Of a stretch of 64,000 nucleotides of DNA, positions 44,026 to 52,416 are shown in pieces (the stretch's first letter is position 1; every line of letters starts with the position of its first letter). Position numbers and translations under genes: made by a program. The DNA is taken from NCBI GenBank assembly GCA_965200955.1, contig OZ241742.1, positions 3,038,001 through 3,102,000 on the forward strand. Direction: 5' to 3'. This DNA comes from Bin80 sp026708685 (GTDB lineage: Bacteria; Bacteroidota; Rhodothermia; Rhodothermales; Bin80). A model generated the notes under the pieces. The model was not told the DNA's origin. It made no database searches and worked only from the letters and a program-made list of their open reading frames with translations.

Positions 44026-46784
44026 GCTCTTTCTTTGAATGTGAGAAGATGATTCTGATAGTATTCTAATTGTTGGCGACGGGCATTGATTTCAGTGGGA
44101 ATTCCGATTGAAAGATCATTAACCAGTGCATCAAATTGATCCAGTATAGCAACAATTTCCTTTTGTTTTTCAAGTGATGGGATCGGGATTTTGTAATTGG
44201 AAAGGACCTCTGTGGGCAAATGAGCGGGAATTGCAGGCGTTGATAGAGACTTGATGGTGCTTTGTTTATTTTTGAGTGAGTAAAAGAGGAATTTATTATC
44301 TAATTCTCCTTGATTGAGAGGCTTGATACAATAGCATACATCATTTGCCCAGAACTCCTCACGGACGAAATTAACAAATCCAGCAGTTCCATATTTTACG
44401 ACAGTAACAGTATTTGCGGGTTGATTAGATCTTTCAAGATAACCCATAGGAGTTACTCCACCACTATATACTGGAAAACTACAGTTATCATCTAATTCAC
44501 GCTTTGTTACCCGAGATCCCCGCTTCACTTCACATATCTCCCCCAGCGTTTTCCATTCTACTTCGTCGTCATCAAAGCTCAGCTGTTCTTCTCTATAGTA
44601 CTCGTACTGTTTTTTTCGTGCTTCCAGCTCCGCTTCCAGCTCCTGCTGCAACGCTGTAAACGTATCCAGAATCTCAACAATCGCACGCTGCAACGCCAAC
44701 GGCGGCACAGGAATGCAGATCTTTATGAACCGTTTTTTTGAAATATTAAAACGAGTAACTCCATTGGCACATTTAACAATTTGTCTACGCACAATATCAC
44801 AACGAAACAAATATTTTAAAAATTCGGGGTTAAATAAATTTTTATCTTTGAATCGTAAACCAAAACAAAAACTGTTCAAATAGATCTCTTCTGTTGGATG
44901 ATCGCATACAACAGAAGACATTCCTACATCATTAGGTGTCTCTGAGGAACCAGTCAAGAGAACATCACCCAATTCTATGTAATTTTGTTTTTCCCCCTCT
45001 GTTACATGGACAAAATCATTTGATTTTGGATCAACAGAGATTTGATTAAATATATTTTTATAGGTGATATAGCGTGCGTTACCTTCTTTAAAATCATCTT
45101 TATTTTTCCCCGATAATCCATTGTAAGTTGACCCAATTTGATCCAATTTCTTAAACTCCACTCCCTCTGGACATAACTTCTCCATCAACGCTTCAATGGA
45201 GTTCAAACCCGATCTACGTTCAAAATCCACAATGATCTCCTGAATCTTTGCACGCAGCTGCTGCTGTCGCATGACAATCAGAGCAATCTGAGCATTCAAG
45301 AGCTTGATGTCAATCTTCTCACGCGTATCCTCTTCTATGACATAAGAAGACACCGCAAGATTGTGGTCTTGGTCTGCTACGTCTAACCGATGGACAAACT
45401 GTGCAAAATAATCAATGCTCTTGCGATCGGTGTAGGCATCCAGAATCTTTTGTTGGTTCTCTTCGGAGAGTTTGTTCTTGTTGCCACTCCGAACAAACTC
45501 GTCTGATGCATCAATAAATAAAATCCCCTCATCTTGTTTGGATTTCTTTAAGACAATGATACAGGTCGCAATCGTCGTTCCAAAAAATAAATCCGACGGA
45601 AGCTGAATCACCGCATCCACAAAGTTGTGGTCAATCAAATACTGACGAATCCTCTGTTCTGCCCCACCGCGATATAGCACACCCGGAAATTCAACAATCG
45701 CCGCAACCCCATCCATGGATAAGCATGATAGGATGTGCATGGTAAAGGCCAAGTCTGCTTTACTCGGTGGTGCAAGTACACCCGCAGGCGAGTAACGCGG
45801 ATCATTGATCAACAAGGGATTGTTCTTTCCTTCCCACTTGATGGAATAGGGTGGATTGGACACGATCGCCTCAAAAGGACCATCGTCCAGATGATCGGGA
45901 TCGGTGAGGGTATCTCCATGGGCAATATCAAAGCGTTCAAAATTGATATTGTGCAAAAACATGTTGATCCGACAGAGATTGTAGGTCGTCAAATTGATCT
46001 CCTGTCCATAGAACCCCTGATGGACATTGTCCTTGCCCAGGACCTTGGCAAACTGTAACAGCAAGGAGCCAGAACCACAGGCAGGGTCATAGACTTTACG
46101 AACCGAGGTCTTGCCGACCACGGTGATGCGTGCAAGCAGCTGAGAGACTTCCTGTGGAGTAAAGAACTCGCCACCTGATTTACCCGCCTCCGATGCATAC
46201 ATAGTCATCAGGTATTCATAGGCATCTCCAAACAGGTCAATGGAGTGTTGGGAGAAGTCATCCGAGCTGTGGAGGGGTAAATCACCAATGGCATGGAGCA
46301 GCTTGACCAGCTTGGCGTTGCGCTTGGCGACGGTGGGACCCAGCTTCGCACTGTTGACATCCATATCATCAAAGAGTCCTTTCATGTCGCGTTCGCTTTC
46401 GGTACCGGCAGCGGACATCTCAATGTTGGAGAAGATACGGTGGAGGGTTTCGTTAAGGTTTTCGTCAAAGCGTGCACAGGCACAGACATTGACGAAGAGT
46501 TCGGAGGGCAGGATGTAGAAGCCTTTTTCATCCACCATGGGCTTGCGACCACGCTCAGCGATGTCATCGCTTAGATCTGCATAGTTGAAGTCGGAGGATC
46601 CTTCACGCCGTCGTTCAAAGGCGTTGATGTAAGCGGTCAGGTTCTCGGAAATAAACCGATAGAACAGCATGCCGAGGACATAGCTCTTGAAGTCCCAGCC
46701 ATCCACCGAACCACGCAGGTCGTTGGCGATGCGCCAGATCGTCTTGTGGAGCTCGGTGCGCTCCGTATCGTTGGGGGTGCTCAT
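44022..46784 (-). CDS. Type I restriction-modification M and S subunits fused in one protein
   Basis: 920 residues. Residues 1-530 are an HsdM N6-adenine methyltransferase: the N-terminal helical domain (WRIANDLRGSVDGWDFKSYV), GEFFTPQEVSQLL, motif I VYDPACGSGSLLLQ (about 228) and catalytic NPPY (NPPYSIKWEG, about 306). From about 535 the sequence becomes HsdS. LMEKLCPEGVEFKKLDQIG is a standard HsdS beginning, followed by target domain 1, a coiled-coil spacer (LEAELEARKKQYEYYREEQL), target domain 2 (VEWKTLGEICEVKRG) and a final conserved helix. Both halves look complete in one uninterrupted frame, so this is a true fusion. Normally M2S1 is assembled from separate genes. The specificity cannot be read. 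Confidence 0.93.
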   Translation of the reverse strand: MSTPNDTERTELHKTIWRIANDLRGSVDGWDFKSYVLGMLFYRFISENLTAYINAFERRREGSSDFNYADLSDDIAERGRKPMVDEKGFYILPSELFVNVCACARFDENLNETLHRIFSNIEMSAAGTESERDMKGLFDDMDVNSAKLGPTVAKRNAKLVKLLHAIGDLPLHSSDDFSQHSIDLFGDAYEYLMTMYASEAGKSGGEFFTPQEVSQLLARITVVGKTSVRKVYDPACGSGSLLLQFAKVLGKDNVHQGFYGQEINLTTYNLCRINMFLHNINFERFDIAHGDTLTDPDHLDDGPFEAIVSNPPYSIKWEGKNNPLLINDPRYSPAGVLAPPSKADLAFTMHILSCLSMDGVAAIVEFPGVLYRGGAEQRIRQYLIDHNFVDAVIQLPSDLFFGTTIATCIIVLKKSKQDEGILFIDASDEFVRSGNKNKLSEENQQKILDAYTDRKSIDYFAQFVHRLDVADQDHNLAVSSYVIEEDTREKIDIKLLNAQIALIVMRQQQLRAKIQEIIVDFERRSGLNSIEALMEKLCPEGVEFKKLDQIGSTYNGLSGKNKDDFKEGNARYITYKNIFNQISVDPKSNDFVHVTEGEKQNYIELGDVLLTGSSETPNDVGMSSVVCDHPTEEIYLNSFCFGLRFKDKNLFNPEFLKYLFRCDIVRRQIVKCANGVTRFNISKKRFIKICIPVPPLALQRAIVEILDTFTALQQELEAELEARKKQYEYYREEQLSFDDDEVEWKTLGEICEVKRGSRVTKRELDDNCSFPVYSGGVTPMGYLERSNQPANTVTVVKYGTAGFVNFVREEFWANDVCYCIKPLNQGELDNKFLFYSLKNKQSTIKSLSTPAIPAHLPTEVLSNYKIPIPSLEKQKEIVAILDQFDALVNDLSIGIPTEINARRQQLEYYQNHLLTFKERA

Positions 46785-47142
46785 GGATTGGGGGACATGA
46801 TATGCTGGCTCATCTCAACAAATATTATACTCCGATTTTAAAAGACCTTTTCTAAGTAAGATAGGGGAAGTCAATAACAAAAAAACGCATAGAGAACGAC
46901 GAAGATAAACCGTCAAACCTCAGAATTACCTCAAATTTGAAGTGATTCTGCAAATTAGACTCTTGGTTAAGATGTGCTGAATTTCATATGATTAGGAGAA
47001 GATTTTTGATACTAAATCCTCTGGTGGAAATCCCATACTTTAGTTGAAGTTACAGACAGGTGTTATATCCGAAAACGTTGAATAAGTGTAGTCGGAACTA
47101 ACACATCACAACCCCAAGAATACATTGATGATTGAGCAGAAA
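46785..47142. other. Non-coding stretch upstream of hsdMS
   Basis: About 360 bp, AT-rich, containing the likely promoter of the restriction operon. No gene or clear operator seen. Confidence 0.4.
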
Positions 47143-47907
47143 CTACTGCAACTTCTGTTGTTGTTGATCGTGAGGAGAAAGCATACTTCCATTTGATGAT
47201 TGTTCCCAAGGCTTCGGAAGTATAACTCCTTGAATATAAGTGATTTGACTCTTAAAATTTGCAATAATATCTCTAAATCCTTCATAACCATCACTAAGTT
47301 TATCAATGTTTGACTCCATTTTTGAAATATCCTTCGTAATGCTATGGATATCTCTTTGTGTTAAGCCATTACTTTGAGTAATCTCAGAAATGGCTTTCTG
47401 CATCACAGAGATATCGCTCTGCATTTTTACATTGCTCTGCAAAATATTTCTAATGTCATGCTGCATTTTTACCATATCCTTCAGGATATTGATGATATCA
47501 TCCTGCATTTTAGAGTTCGTTTGATCCATGTCTTCAAACTTTCCCTCTAAGGAACTAATTTTTTCAAGCAATATAGCATCAGTCTTATGCAGCTCTCCAA
47601 TTACGGTCAAGATCTTATCCCTATCCTCACGGTATTCGGCACGAAAGCTATCTATATCACCCTTCAATTCTTCGTGCATCGTTGCCATATCACCCTTCAA
47701 TTCTTCGTGCATCGTTGCCATATCACCCTTCAATTCTTCGCGCATCATTGCCATATCACCCTTCAATTCTTTCCGAAGATCTTCTGTAGCCTTCTGAAAG
47801 TGATCAAAACGCTTGTTCACACTCGCAGCTACGCGTGAAATATGTATGAAGATGCCCAATCCGAGCCCAAACAGAGTAACGATAATAGCGATAAATTCAG
47901 GGTTCAT
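47143..47907 (-). CDS. Membrane-anchored coiled-coil protein with 11-residue repeats
   Basis: 254 residues. One N-terminal membrane segment (MNPEFIAIIVTLFGLGLGIF) is followed by a long helical region. Residues about 46-79 contain near-identical 11-residue units (MATMHEELKGD), an undecad pattern that fits a right-handed or straight coiled coil. Later parts have looser repeats such as MQHDIRNILQSNVKMQSDIS. The C-terminus is polar and Gln-rich. It encodes no enzymatic motif. Its job is unknown; it lies upstream of the restriction operon on the same strand, with a 360-bp gap. The helix could act as a spacer or trap at the membrane, but this is speculation. Confidence 0.72.
   Translation of the reverse strand: MNPEFIAIIVTLFGLGLGIFIHISRVAASVNKRFDHFQKATEDLRKELKGDMAMMREELKGDMATMHEELKGDMATMHEELKGDIDSFRAEYREDRDKILTVIGELHKTDAILLEKISSLEGKFEDMDQTNSKMQDDIINILKDMVKMQHDIRNILQSNVKMQSDISVMQKAISEITQSNGLTQRDIHSITKDISKMESNIDKLSDGYEGFRDIIANFKSQITYIQGVILPKPWEQSSNGSMLSPHDQQQQKLQ
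47654..47775 (-). repeat. 33-bp tandem repeat inside the coiled-coil gene
   Basis: Units begin at 47654, 47687 and 47720, with a partial fourth from 47753. The first two units are identical and the third differs at two positions. Each encodes 11 residues. This points to recent slippage or unequal exchange, and to likely copy-number variation between strains. Confidence 0.92.
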
Positions 47908-48256
47908 TCGTATAAGAATTTAAGTTGAAACAATAAGGTTAATGAAAAAGTTTAACCATTGAAATCAAAAGATGTTCCAACTCCTCGGTGATCAGCATTG
48001 GTAAAAATACTCATCATAACACACCTGACAGCTCGTACCAAATTATGATATCGGCAGTCAATCTCAAACGACCAATCAGAAAGAGAAAATGATGGAATTC
48101 AAAGGTACACAAGAAGTCGACCAAATTGCGTAGAATTGTAGATTGGCACAGTAGAGTATGGTTGTTCATGTGAACAATCACTGCTGAAGAATCAGCACAC
48201 ATTCTACCCTTATCAAGAACAATCAATCCCCTTTCCAATGTTTCAACCTTATATCA
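47908..48256. other. Non-coding stretch with no supported gene
   Basis: About 350 bp. A 74-codon minus frame (48014-48238) has no recognisable domain. The area borders a decayed oxidoreductase gene and probably holds more debris. Confidence 0.4.
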
Positions 48257-48530
48257 TCAAAGAACAACACTCACACCAAGAGTAGGAATTTCGTAGCGGC
48301 CGTCTGAATCAGGTAATACGGGAGGATCGGCATCCCAGGCATAGGTTTCGGACATCAGATCAAGCTCACTTGCCATCGCCTCATCCCATGTAATGATCTT
48401 ACCTGAGTACGATGCCATCCGACCTAAAATTGCACTCATGGTAGCAATCAAGCCATTCTCTGCATTTCATATGTATACTCCCCCTGCATTATATCCACAA
48501 AGAACTCATCATGATTTTGTAATAAGGATG
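48257..48530 (-). pseudogene. Frameshifted C-terminal remnant of a Gfo/Idh/MocA-family oxidoreductase
   Basis: The frame ending at 48257 reads AENGLIATMSAILGRMASYS and continues GKIITWDEAMASELDL to GVSVVL. This is the C-terminal end of Gfo/Idh/MocA-type dehydrogenases (ILGRMA.YSGK..TWDEA). Just upstream, in the neighbouring frame, lies HDEFFVDIMQGEYTYE, which is the expected preceding segment. The two join if one A is restored in the AAA run near 48465, so a single-base deletion has broken the gene. The N-terminal Rossmann domain is missing. No function is expected. Confidence 0.75.
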
Positions 48531-48695
48531 AGGGCTAAACTTGCTGTTATGTTTGTTGTGTGAATCTCACTTAAGAAGTATAAATCGCATAGAGAATAGA
48601 TCCAAGTATCTCGTGAAAAGCCTAGGAAACGCGATCCATGCAATCAGACATGTGCCTCTGCACTGACTGATCATTCAGTTACCATCAGCCTATTC

Positions 48696-49121
48696 TCATG
48701 TACACACCGAATCGCAGTTGGACGATTGGGATGATGCATCAATCCGGGTAATGCGGTATTTTCGCATGCGAATGGCACCGAGCGATCGCTCATCATCAAA
48801 TGGAACCCAGAATAACCCTTCCACATCCCCCGTCTTCATTTCCAATGGCTTCATCGTTCCCTCTACATCCGCAGAAGTCATTCCTTCGGGGGATTCAAAG
48901 ACGATCGTAAATCGATACTCAATAGGATAGTCATTCTGGTTTTGTAACATCATCACAACACCATCATTGATGGCATCCGCCTTTGGATAAAAAACATATA
49001 GGAAACGTACACCTTCATAAACTACGAGCTCTTTCCATGCATGCTCCCCTGGGAACTCTTGGGCAACCGTGGTCTGAACCATCAAAATGGCTACCCATCC
49101 AATCATCAACATTCGTATCAT
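48696..49121 (-). CDS. Small secreted protein of unknown function
   Basis: 141 residues. The N-terminus MIRMLMIGWVAILMVQTTVAQ is a signal peptide with cleavage after TVA. The rest is a beta-rich domain (VRFLYVFYPKADAINDGVVMMLQNQNDYPIEYRFTIVFESPEG) that looks like an Ig- or beta-sandwich-like fold; I cannot name the family. Its ATG overlaps the tkt stop (ATGA), making it the last gene of the VKOR/DsbA-transketolase operon. It is probably periplasmic. Confidence 0.72.
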   Translation of the reverse strand: MIRMLMIGWVAILMVQTTVAQEFPGEHAWKELVVYEGVRFLYVFYPKADAINDGVVMMLQNQNDYPIEYRFTIVFESPEGMTSADVEGTMKPLEMKTGDVEGLFWVPFDDERSLGAIRMRKYRITRIDASSQSSNCDSVCT

Positions 49122-51106
49122 GATGTAGAATGGAGTGCGTCTCTGGCAACCTCGGCTACATGCTCCGTCGTAAAACCAAACTGCTCAAAGAGTACGTTTC
49201 CAGGAGCGGAAGCTCCAAATCGATCCATCGTAACCATATGAGTGGCATAACGATCCCAACCCAAAGAAACAGCCGCTTCAACGACCACGCGAACCGCAAC
49301 AGACTTTGGCAGAACTTGCTCCTGGTAAGTCTGAGACTGCATAGCAAATAATTCCCAGGATGGCATACTCACGACTCGGGTTGGAATGCCCTCCGATTCC
49401 AGAATGGAAGCTGCTCCTACCGCATATTGTAACTCGCTGCCCGTTCCAATCAATATAACCTGAGGCATAGATTCACTTTCTCGTGTAACAATATAGGCTC
49501 CCATACCGACCTGATCCAATTGGCCAGTAAGTGCAGGAACGGACTGACGCGTCAAGATCAATGCTGTTGGTCCGTCTTGCCTCACAATGGCTTCTCTCCA
49601 CGCATGACGGGTTTCATTGGCATCAGCAGGTCTCAAGAGGAGTAGATTGGGGATCGCCCTCATTGACATGATCTGTTCAATCCCCTGATGCGTAGGGCCA
49701 TCCTCGCCAGTACCAATAGAATCATGCGTAAAAATGAAAATGACAGGAATCCCCATCAATGCACTCAAGCGTATGGACGGACGCATGTAGTCACTAAACA
49801 CCAAGAACGTAGCACAGTATGGCCGTAATCCTCCATACAAAGATAGCCCATTACTGATCGCCGCCATCGCATGCTCACGAACACCATAATACACATAGCT
49901 CCCTGATGGATCTTCACTAGAAAATGCCTGTTGGTGTTTTCCTTTTGTTTTGTTGGAACCCGTAAGGTCAGCAGAACCCCCAATCAAACCTGGGACTTTT
50001 TCAAGAAGCACATTCAGAGCAAGCCCACTGGCCGCTCGCGTAGCCATTGGACGATCCATATCAATCTGGTTGAGTATCTCCGACCAATCCTCTGGCAGGG
50101 AACGCCGGCGAATGGCCTGTAATTCTTTGAATTTCTCAGGATATGATAATTCATACTTTGCCCTGAGAGAATACCACTCTTCTTCATGCTTTGCCCCAAA
50201 CTCCGTGCTATCCATGAATGTGGATACTTGGGGAGGGATAAAAAAATCTGTGTCAGAGGTCCATCCCTGAGACTGCTTGGTCAAAGCAACCTCATCAGAT
50301 CCTAATGGGGCTCCATGAGATGCAGCGGTCCCTGCTTTATTGGGACTCCCATGCCCAATCGTGGTACGAACACAAATCAGCGATGGCTGATCGGTGCAAT
50401 TACGGGCCTCTTGAAGTGCATCTCTAATGGCTTGAAGATCGGTGCCATCAACATAAGGGATGACCTGCCACTCATAAGCCAAAAATCGATTCTGAATATG
50501 CTCTGTTGAACAAAGATTCAGTGCACCATCAATCGTGATTTGATTGTCGTCCCATAAATAAATCAGCTTGCCCAAACCCAGATGGCCTGCCAACGAGGCT
50601 GCCTCATGGGAAATCCCCTCCATGAGATCACCATCCGAGATAATTCCGTATACATAGTGATCAATAATCGTGGCATCCTCCTGATTAAATCGGGCTGCAA
50701 GATGGGACTCTGCAATAGCCATACCCACCCCATTACCAAAACCCTGCCCAAGAGGCCCCGTTGTGGTTTCGACCCCTGGAGTAGATCCGTATTCAGGATG
50801 GCCTGGAGTTTTACTCCCCCACTGTCGAAATTTCTTGATCTCATCCAACGGAAGATCATAGCCCGTCAAATGCAAGAGAGCATAAAGAAGCATAGATCCA
50901 TGCCCGGCGGAAAGCACAAAACGATCACGATTCAACCACTGAGGATCTTTAGGGTTATGACGCAGAAATTCTGTCCACAAAACATAGGCCATCGGAGCAG
51001 CTCCCATTGGCATCCCTGGATGACCACTCCGTGCACATTCCACGGCATCCACTGCCAACATCCGTATGGTGTCAATGCAAAGGCGATCAAGATTCTTTTT
51101 TTTCAT
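49118..51106 (-). CDS. tkt: Transketolase
   Basis: 662 residues, the standard length. A thiamine-diphosphate enzyme, it moves two-carbon units between sugar phosphates in the pentose phosphate pathway. Visible landmarks: the N-terminal MLAVDAVECARSGHPGMPMG, DRFVLSAGHGSMLLYALLHL, the ThDP/metal motif GDGDLMEGISHEAASLAGHL-like region (ISDGDLMEGISHEAAS), and the pyrimidine-domain block RVGVREHAM-like YYGVREHAMAAISNGLSLYGG. The gene lies 3 bp after the VKOR/DsbA gene and overlaps the small secreted gene behind it. Confidence 0.95.
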   Translation of the reverse strand: MKKKNLDRLCIDTIRMLAVDAVECARSGHPGMPMGAAPMAYVLWTEFLRHNPKDPQWLNRDRFVLSAGHGSMLLYALLHLTGYDLPLDEIKKFRQWGSKTPGHPEYGSTPGVETTTGPLGQGFGNGVGMAIAESHLAARFNQEDATIIDHYVYGIISDGDLMEGISHEAASLAGHLGLGKLIYLWDDNQITIDGALNLCSTEHIQNRFLAYEWQVIPYVDGTDLQAIRDALQEARNCTDQPSLICVRTTIGHGSPNKAGTAASHGAPLGSDEVALTKQSQGWTSDTDFFIPPQVSTFMDSTEFGAKHEEEWYSLRAKYELSYPEKFKELQAIRRRSLPEDWSEILNQIDMDRPMATRAASGLALNVLLEKVPGLIGGSADLTGSNKTKGKHQQAFSSEDPSGSYVYYGVREHAMAAISNGLSLYGGLRPYCATFLVFSDYMRPSIRLSALMGIPVIFIFTHDSIGTGEDGPTHQGIEQIMSMRAIPNLLLLRPADANETRHAWREAIVRQDGPTALILTRQSVPALTGQLDQVGMGAYIVTRESESMPQVILIGTGSELQYAVGAASILESEGIPTRVVSMPSWELFAMQSQTYQEQVLPKSVAVRVVVEAAVSLGWDRYATHMVTMDRFGASAPGNVLFEQFGFTTEHVAEVARDALHSTS

Positions 51107-51109
51107 TAA

Positions 51110-52291
51110 TTATATATTGCGTTTTGCCTGTTCAACGAAACTCTTCAGACATGTCAGACTCCGACTTGAACTACTGATTCGCTGACCATTGATAATAATG
51201 ACCGGTACACCCGTAAATCCCATTCCTTCAAAAAACCTTCGGGTTTGTACGGTATAATTTGAATACTCACGCCCCTGTATGGCACGCCGAAAATCCCCCA
51301 CATTCAAATTTAACTCCTCTGCAAATTGGGCTAACATGTCAAGCGATAATCCCGTTGTAGGAGACTGATATTCAAAGACCATGTCTAACATCTCTAAAAA
51401 GACTCCATGATCGTTAGCATAATAGAGAGCGGCAATTTCGTCTAGGGAATACGTAGGACCACCGACAATGGGAACAGGCTTAATGACAATACGAACCGAA
51501 TCAGGATACGCTTCGGCAAGTGCTTTAACGCTTGGATGTACTGCTTTGCAATGATTGCAGTTAGGATCCAAAAATTCCATCACCAGAATGGGGGCATCCT
51601 CTGGACCAATAAAGGGATCAAAATCCATCACGATCTGCTCCAGATTGTCGAATGGTGGAGAATCTTGAGCGTACATACATAGCGATGGAGTGGCATCTTC
51701 CTGCATAGCCGCTAGCGCAACAGCTTCCTCTTGATTGGCCGATACCACGGAGTAATCCAGCATCAGAACGCCAAGAAGAAGAGCAGCAACTGCTCCATGG
51801 AAGATGTACTCTCGCCCAACCTCATCTTGATCTCGCTGAAATGAGGATCGCTTGAACAATCCAAAGAAGGTAAACCCAGCAATCAAGGTGACAATGGTAA
51901 ACGAGTACAGACATAATTGACACCATCCATCAATGGCAGTAGCCTGAAGAATGGTCAAAAAGAGGGAATACACCCATCCCAAACTCACGATCGCTGCACG
52001 CACTTTGAGGAATACATTACGCAGTCCACTCAAATTATGAGTGATCAAAATGCAACTCAGACCAATCAGTGCATAGAACCCGAATCCCCACCATGCACTC
52101 GGAATACCCAATGGAGCAGGATCATTAGCAATGACTCCGATACAGTTGGATCCAACCCCACAGAGGGGATCATCAGAACTACTGCCCCCCTCCCCATACC
52201 ACAGTGCTATGTGGAGGGTCAATCCGATTCCTGTAAGTGCGAACACATAGAGAAGGCGTTCAATCACTTTGCGATATGCCAGTAAAGCCAT
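51110..52291 (-). CDS. Vitamin K epoxide reductase-DsbA fusion (membrane disulfide-forming protein)
   Basis: 393 residues from ATG 52291; a TTG at 52333 would add 14. The N-terminal half is a VKOR domain of four or five membrane helices, with the loop cysteines in DPLCGVGSNC and the active pair in WCQLCLY. The C-terminal half is a thioredoxin-fold DsbA-like domain with CxxC in DPNCNHCK and the cis-proline in TGVPVIIING. Such fusions oxidise exported proteins and pass electrons to quinone. It is the first gene of a minus-strand operon with tkt and a small secreted protein. Confidence 0.9.
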   Translation of the reverse strand: MALLAYRKVIERLLYVFALTGIGLTLHIALWYGEGGSSSDDPLCGVGSNCIGVIANDPAPLGIPSAWWGFGFYALIGLSCILITHNLSGLRNVFLKVRAAIVSLGWVYSLFLTILQATAIDGWCQLCLYSFTIVTLIAGFTFFGLFKRSSFQRDQDEVGREYIFHGAVAALLLGVLMLDYSVVSANQEEAVALAAMQEDATPSLCMYAQDSPPFDNLEQIVMDFDPFIGPEDAPILVMEFLDPNCNHCKAVHPSVKALAEAYPDSVRIVIKPVPIVGGPTYSLDEIAALYYANDHGVFLEMLDMVFEYQSPTTGLSLDMLAQFAEELNLNVGDFRRAIQGREYSNYTVQTRRFFEGMGFTGVPVIIINGQRISSSSRSLTCLKSFVEQAKRNI

Positions 52292-52371
52292 CCGTTTGTT
52301 TCTTAATTCTCGTAAATTTATGAAATCTGCCAATGATTTTATCCTTCACGGTGGAACAAAAAACCCAATCG

Positions 52372-52396
52372 TTGAAAATCATGCAATGATTTTCAA
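52372..52396. promoter_or_regulatory. Perfect 25-bp palindrome in the VKOR-trpE divergent promoter region
   Basis: Arms TTGAAAATCAT (52372-52382) and ATGATTTTCAA (52386-52396) are exact inverted repeats around GCA. A TATAAT sequence (52406-52411) follows and sits only 5 bp before the trpE ATG at 52417, which could imply a very short leader if used. The placement just upstream of trpE and between divergent genes is what an operator for a repressor would look like; a transcript hairpin is the alternative. Confidence 0.6.
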
Positions 52397-52416
52397 ACTC
52401 ATGCGTATAATTAGCC

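Noticed and set aside
44022..46784. Reading the long HsdM frame as an assembly artefact joining two genes
   Set aside because: The frame is uninterrupted, both halves are complete, and the junction looks like a natural linker; raw reads would be needed to exclude a lost stop codon.
47654..47775. Short tandem repeats considered as a CRISPR array
   Set aside because: The units are contiguous 33-bp in-frame coding repeats without spacers.
48014..48238. 74-codon minus frame that superficially recalls a transposase fragment (LIVLDKGRM)
   Set aside because: Only a few residues resemble DDE transposases; no catalytic pattern or terminal repeats around it.
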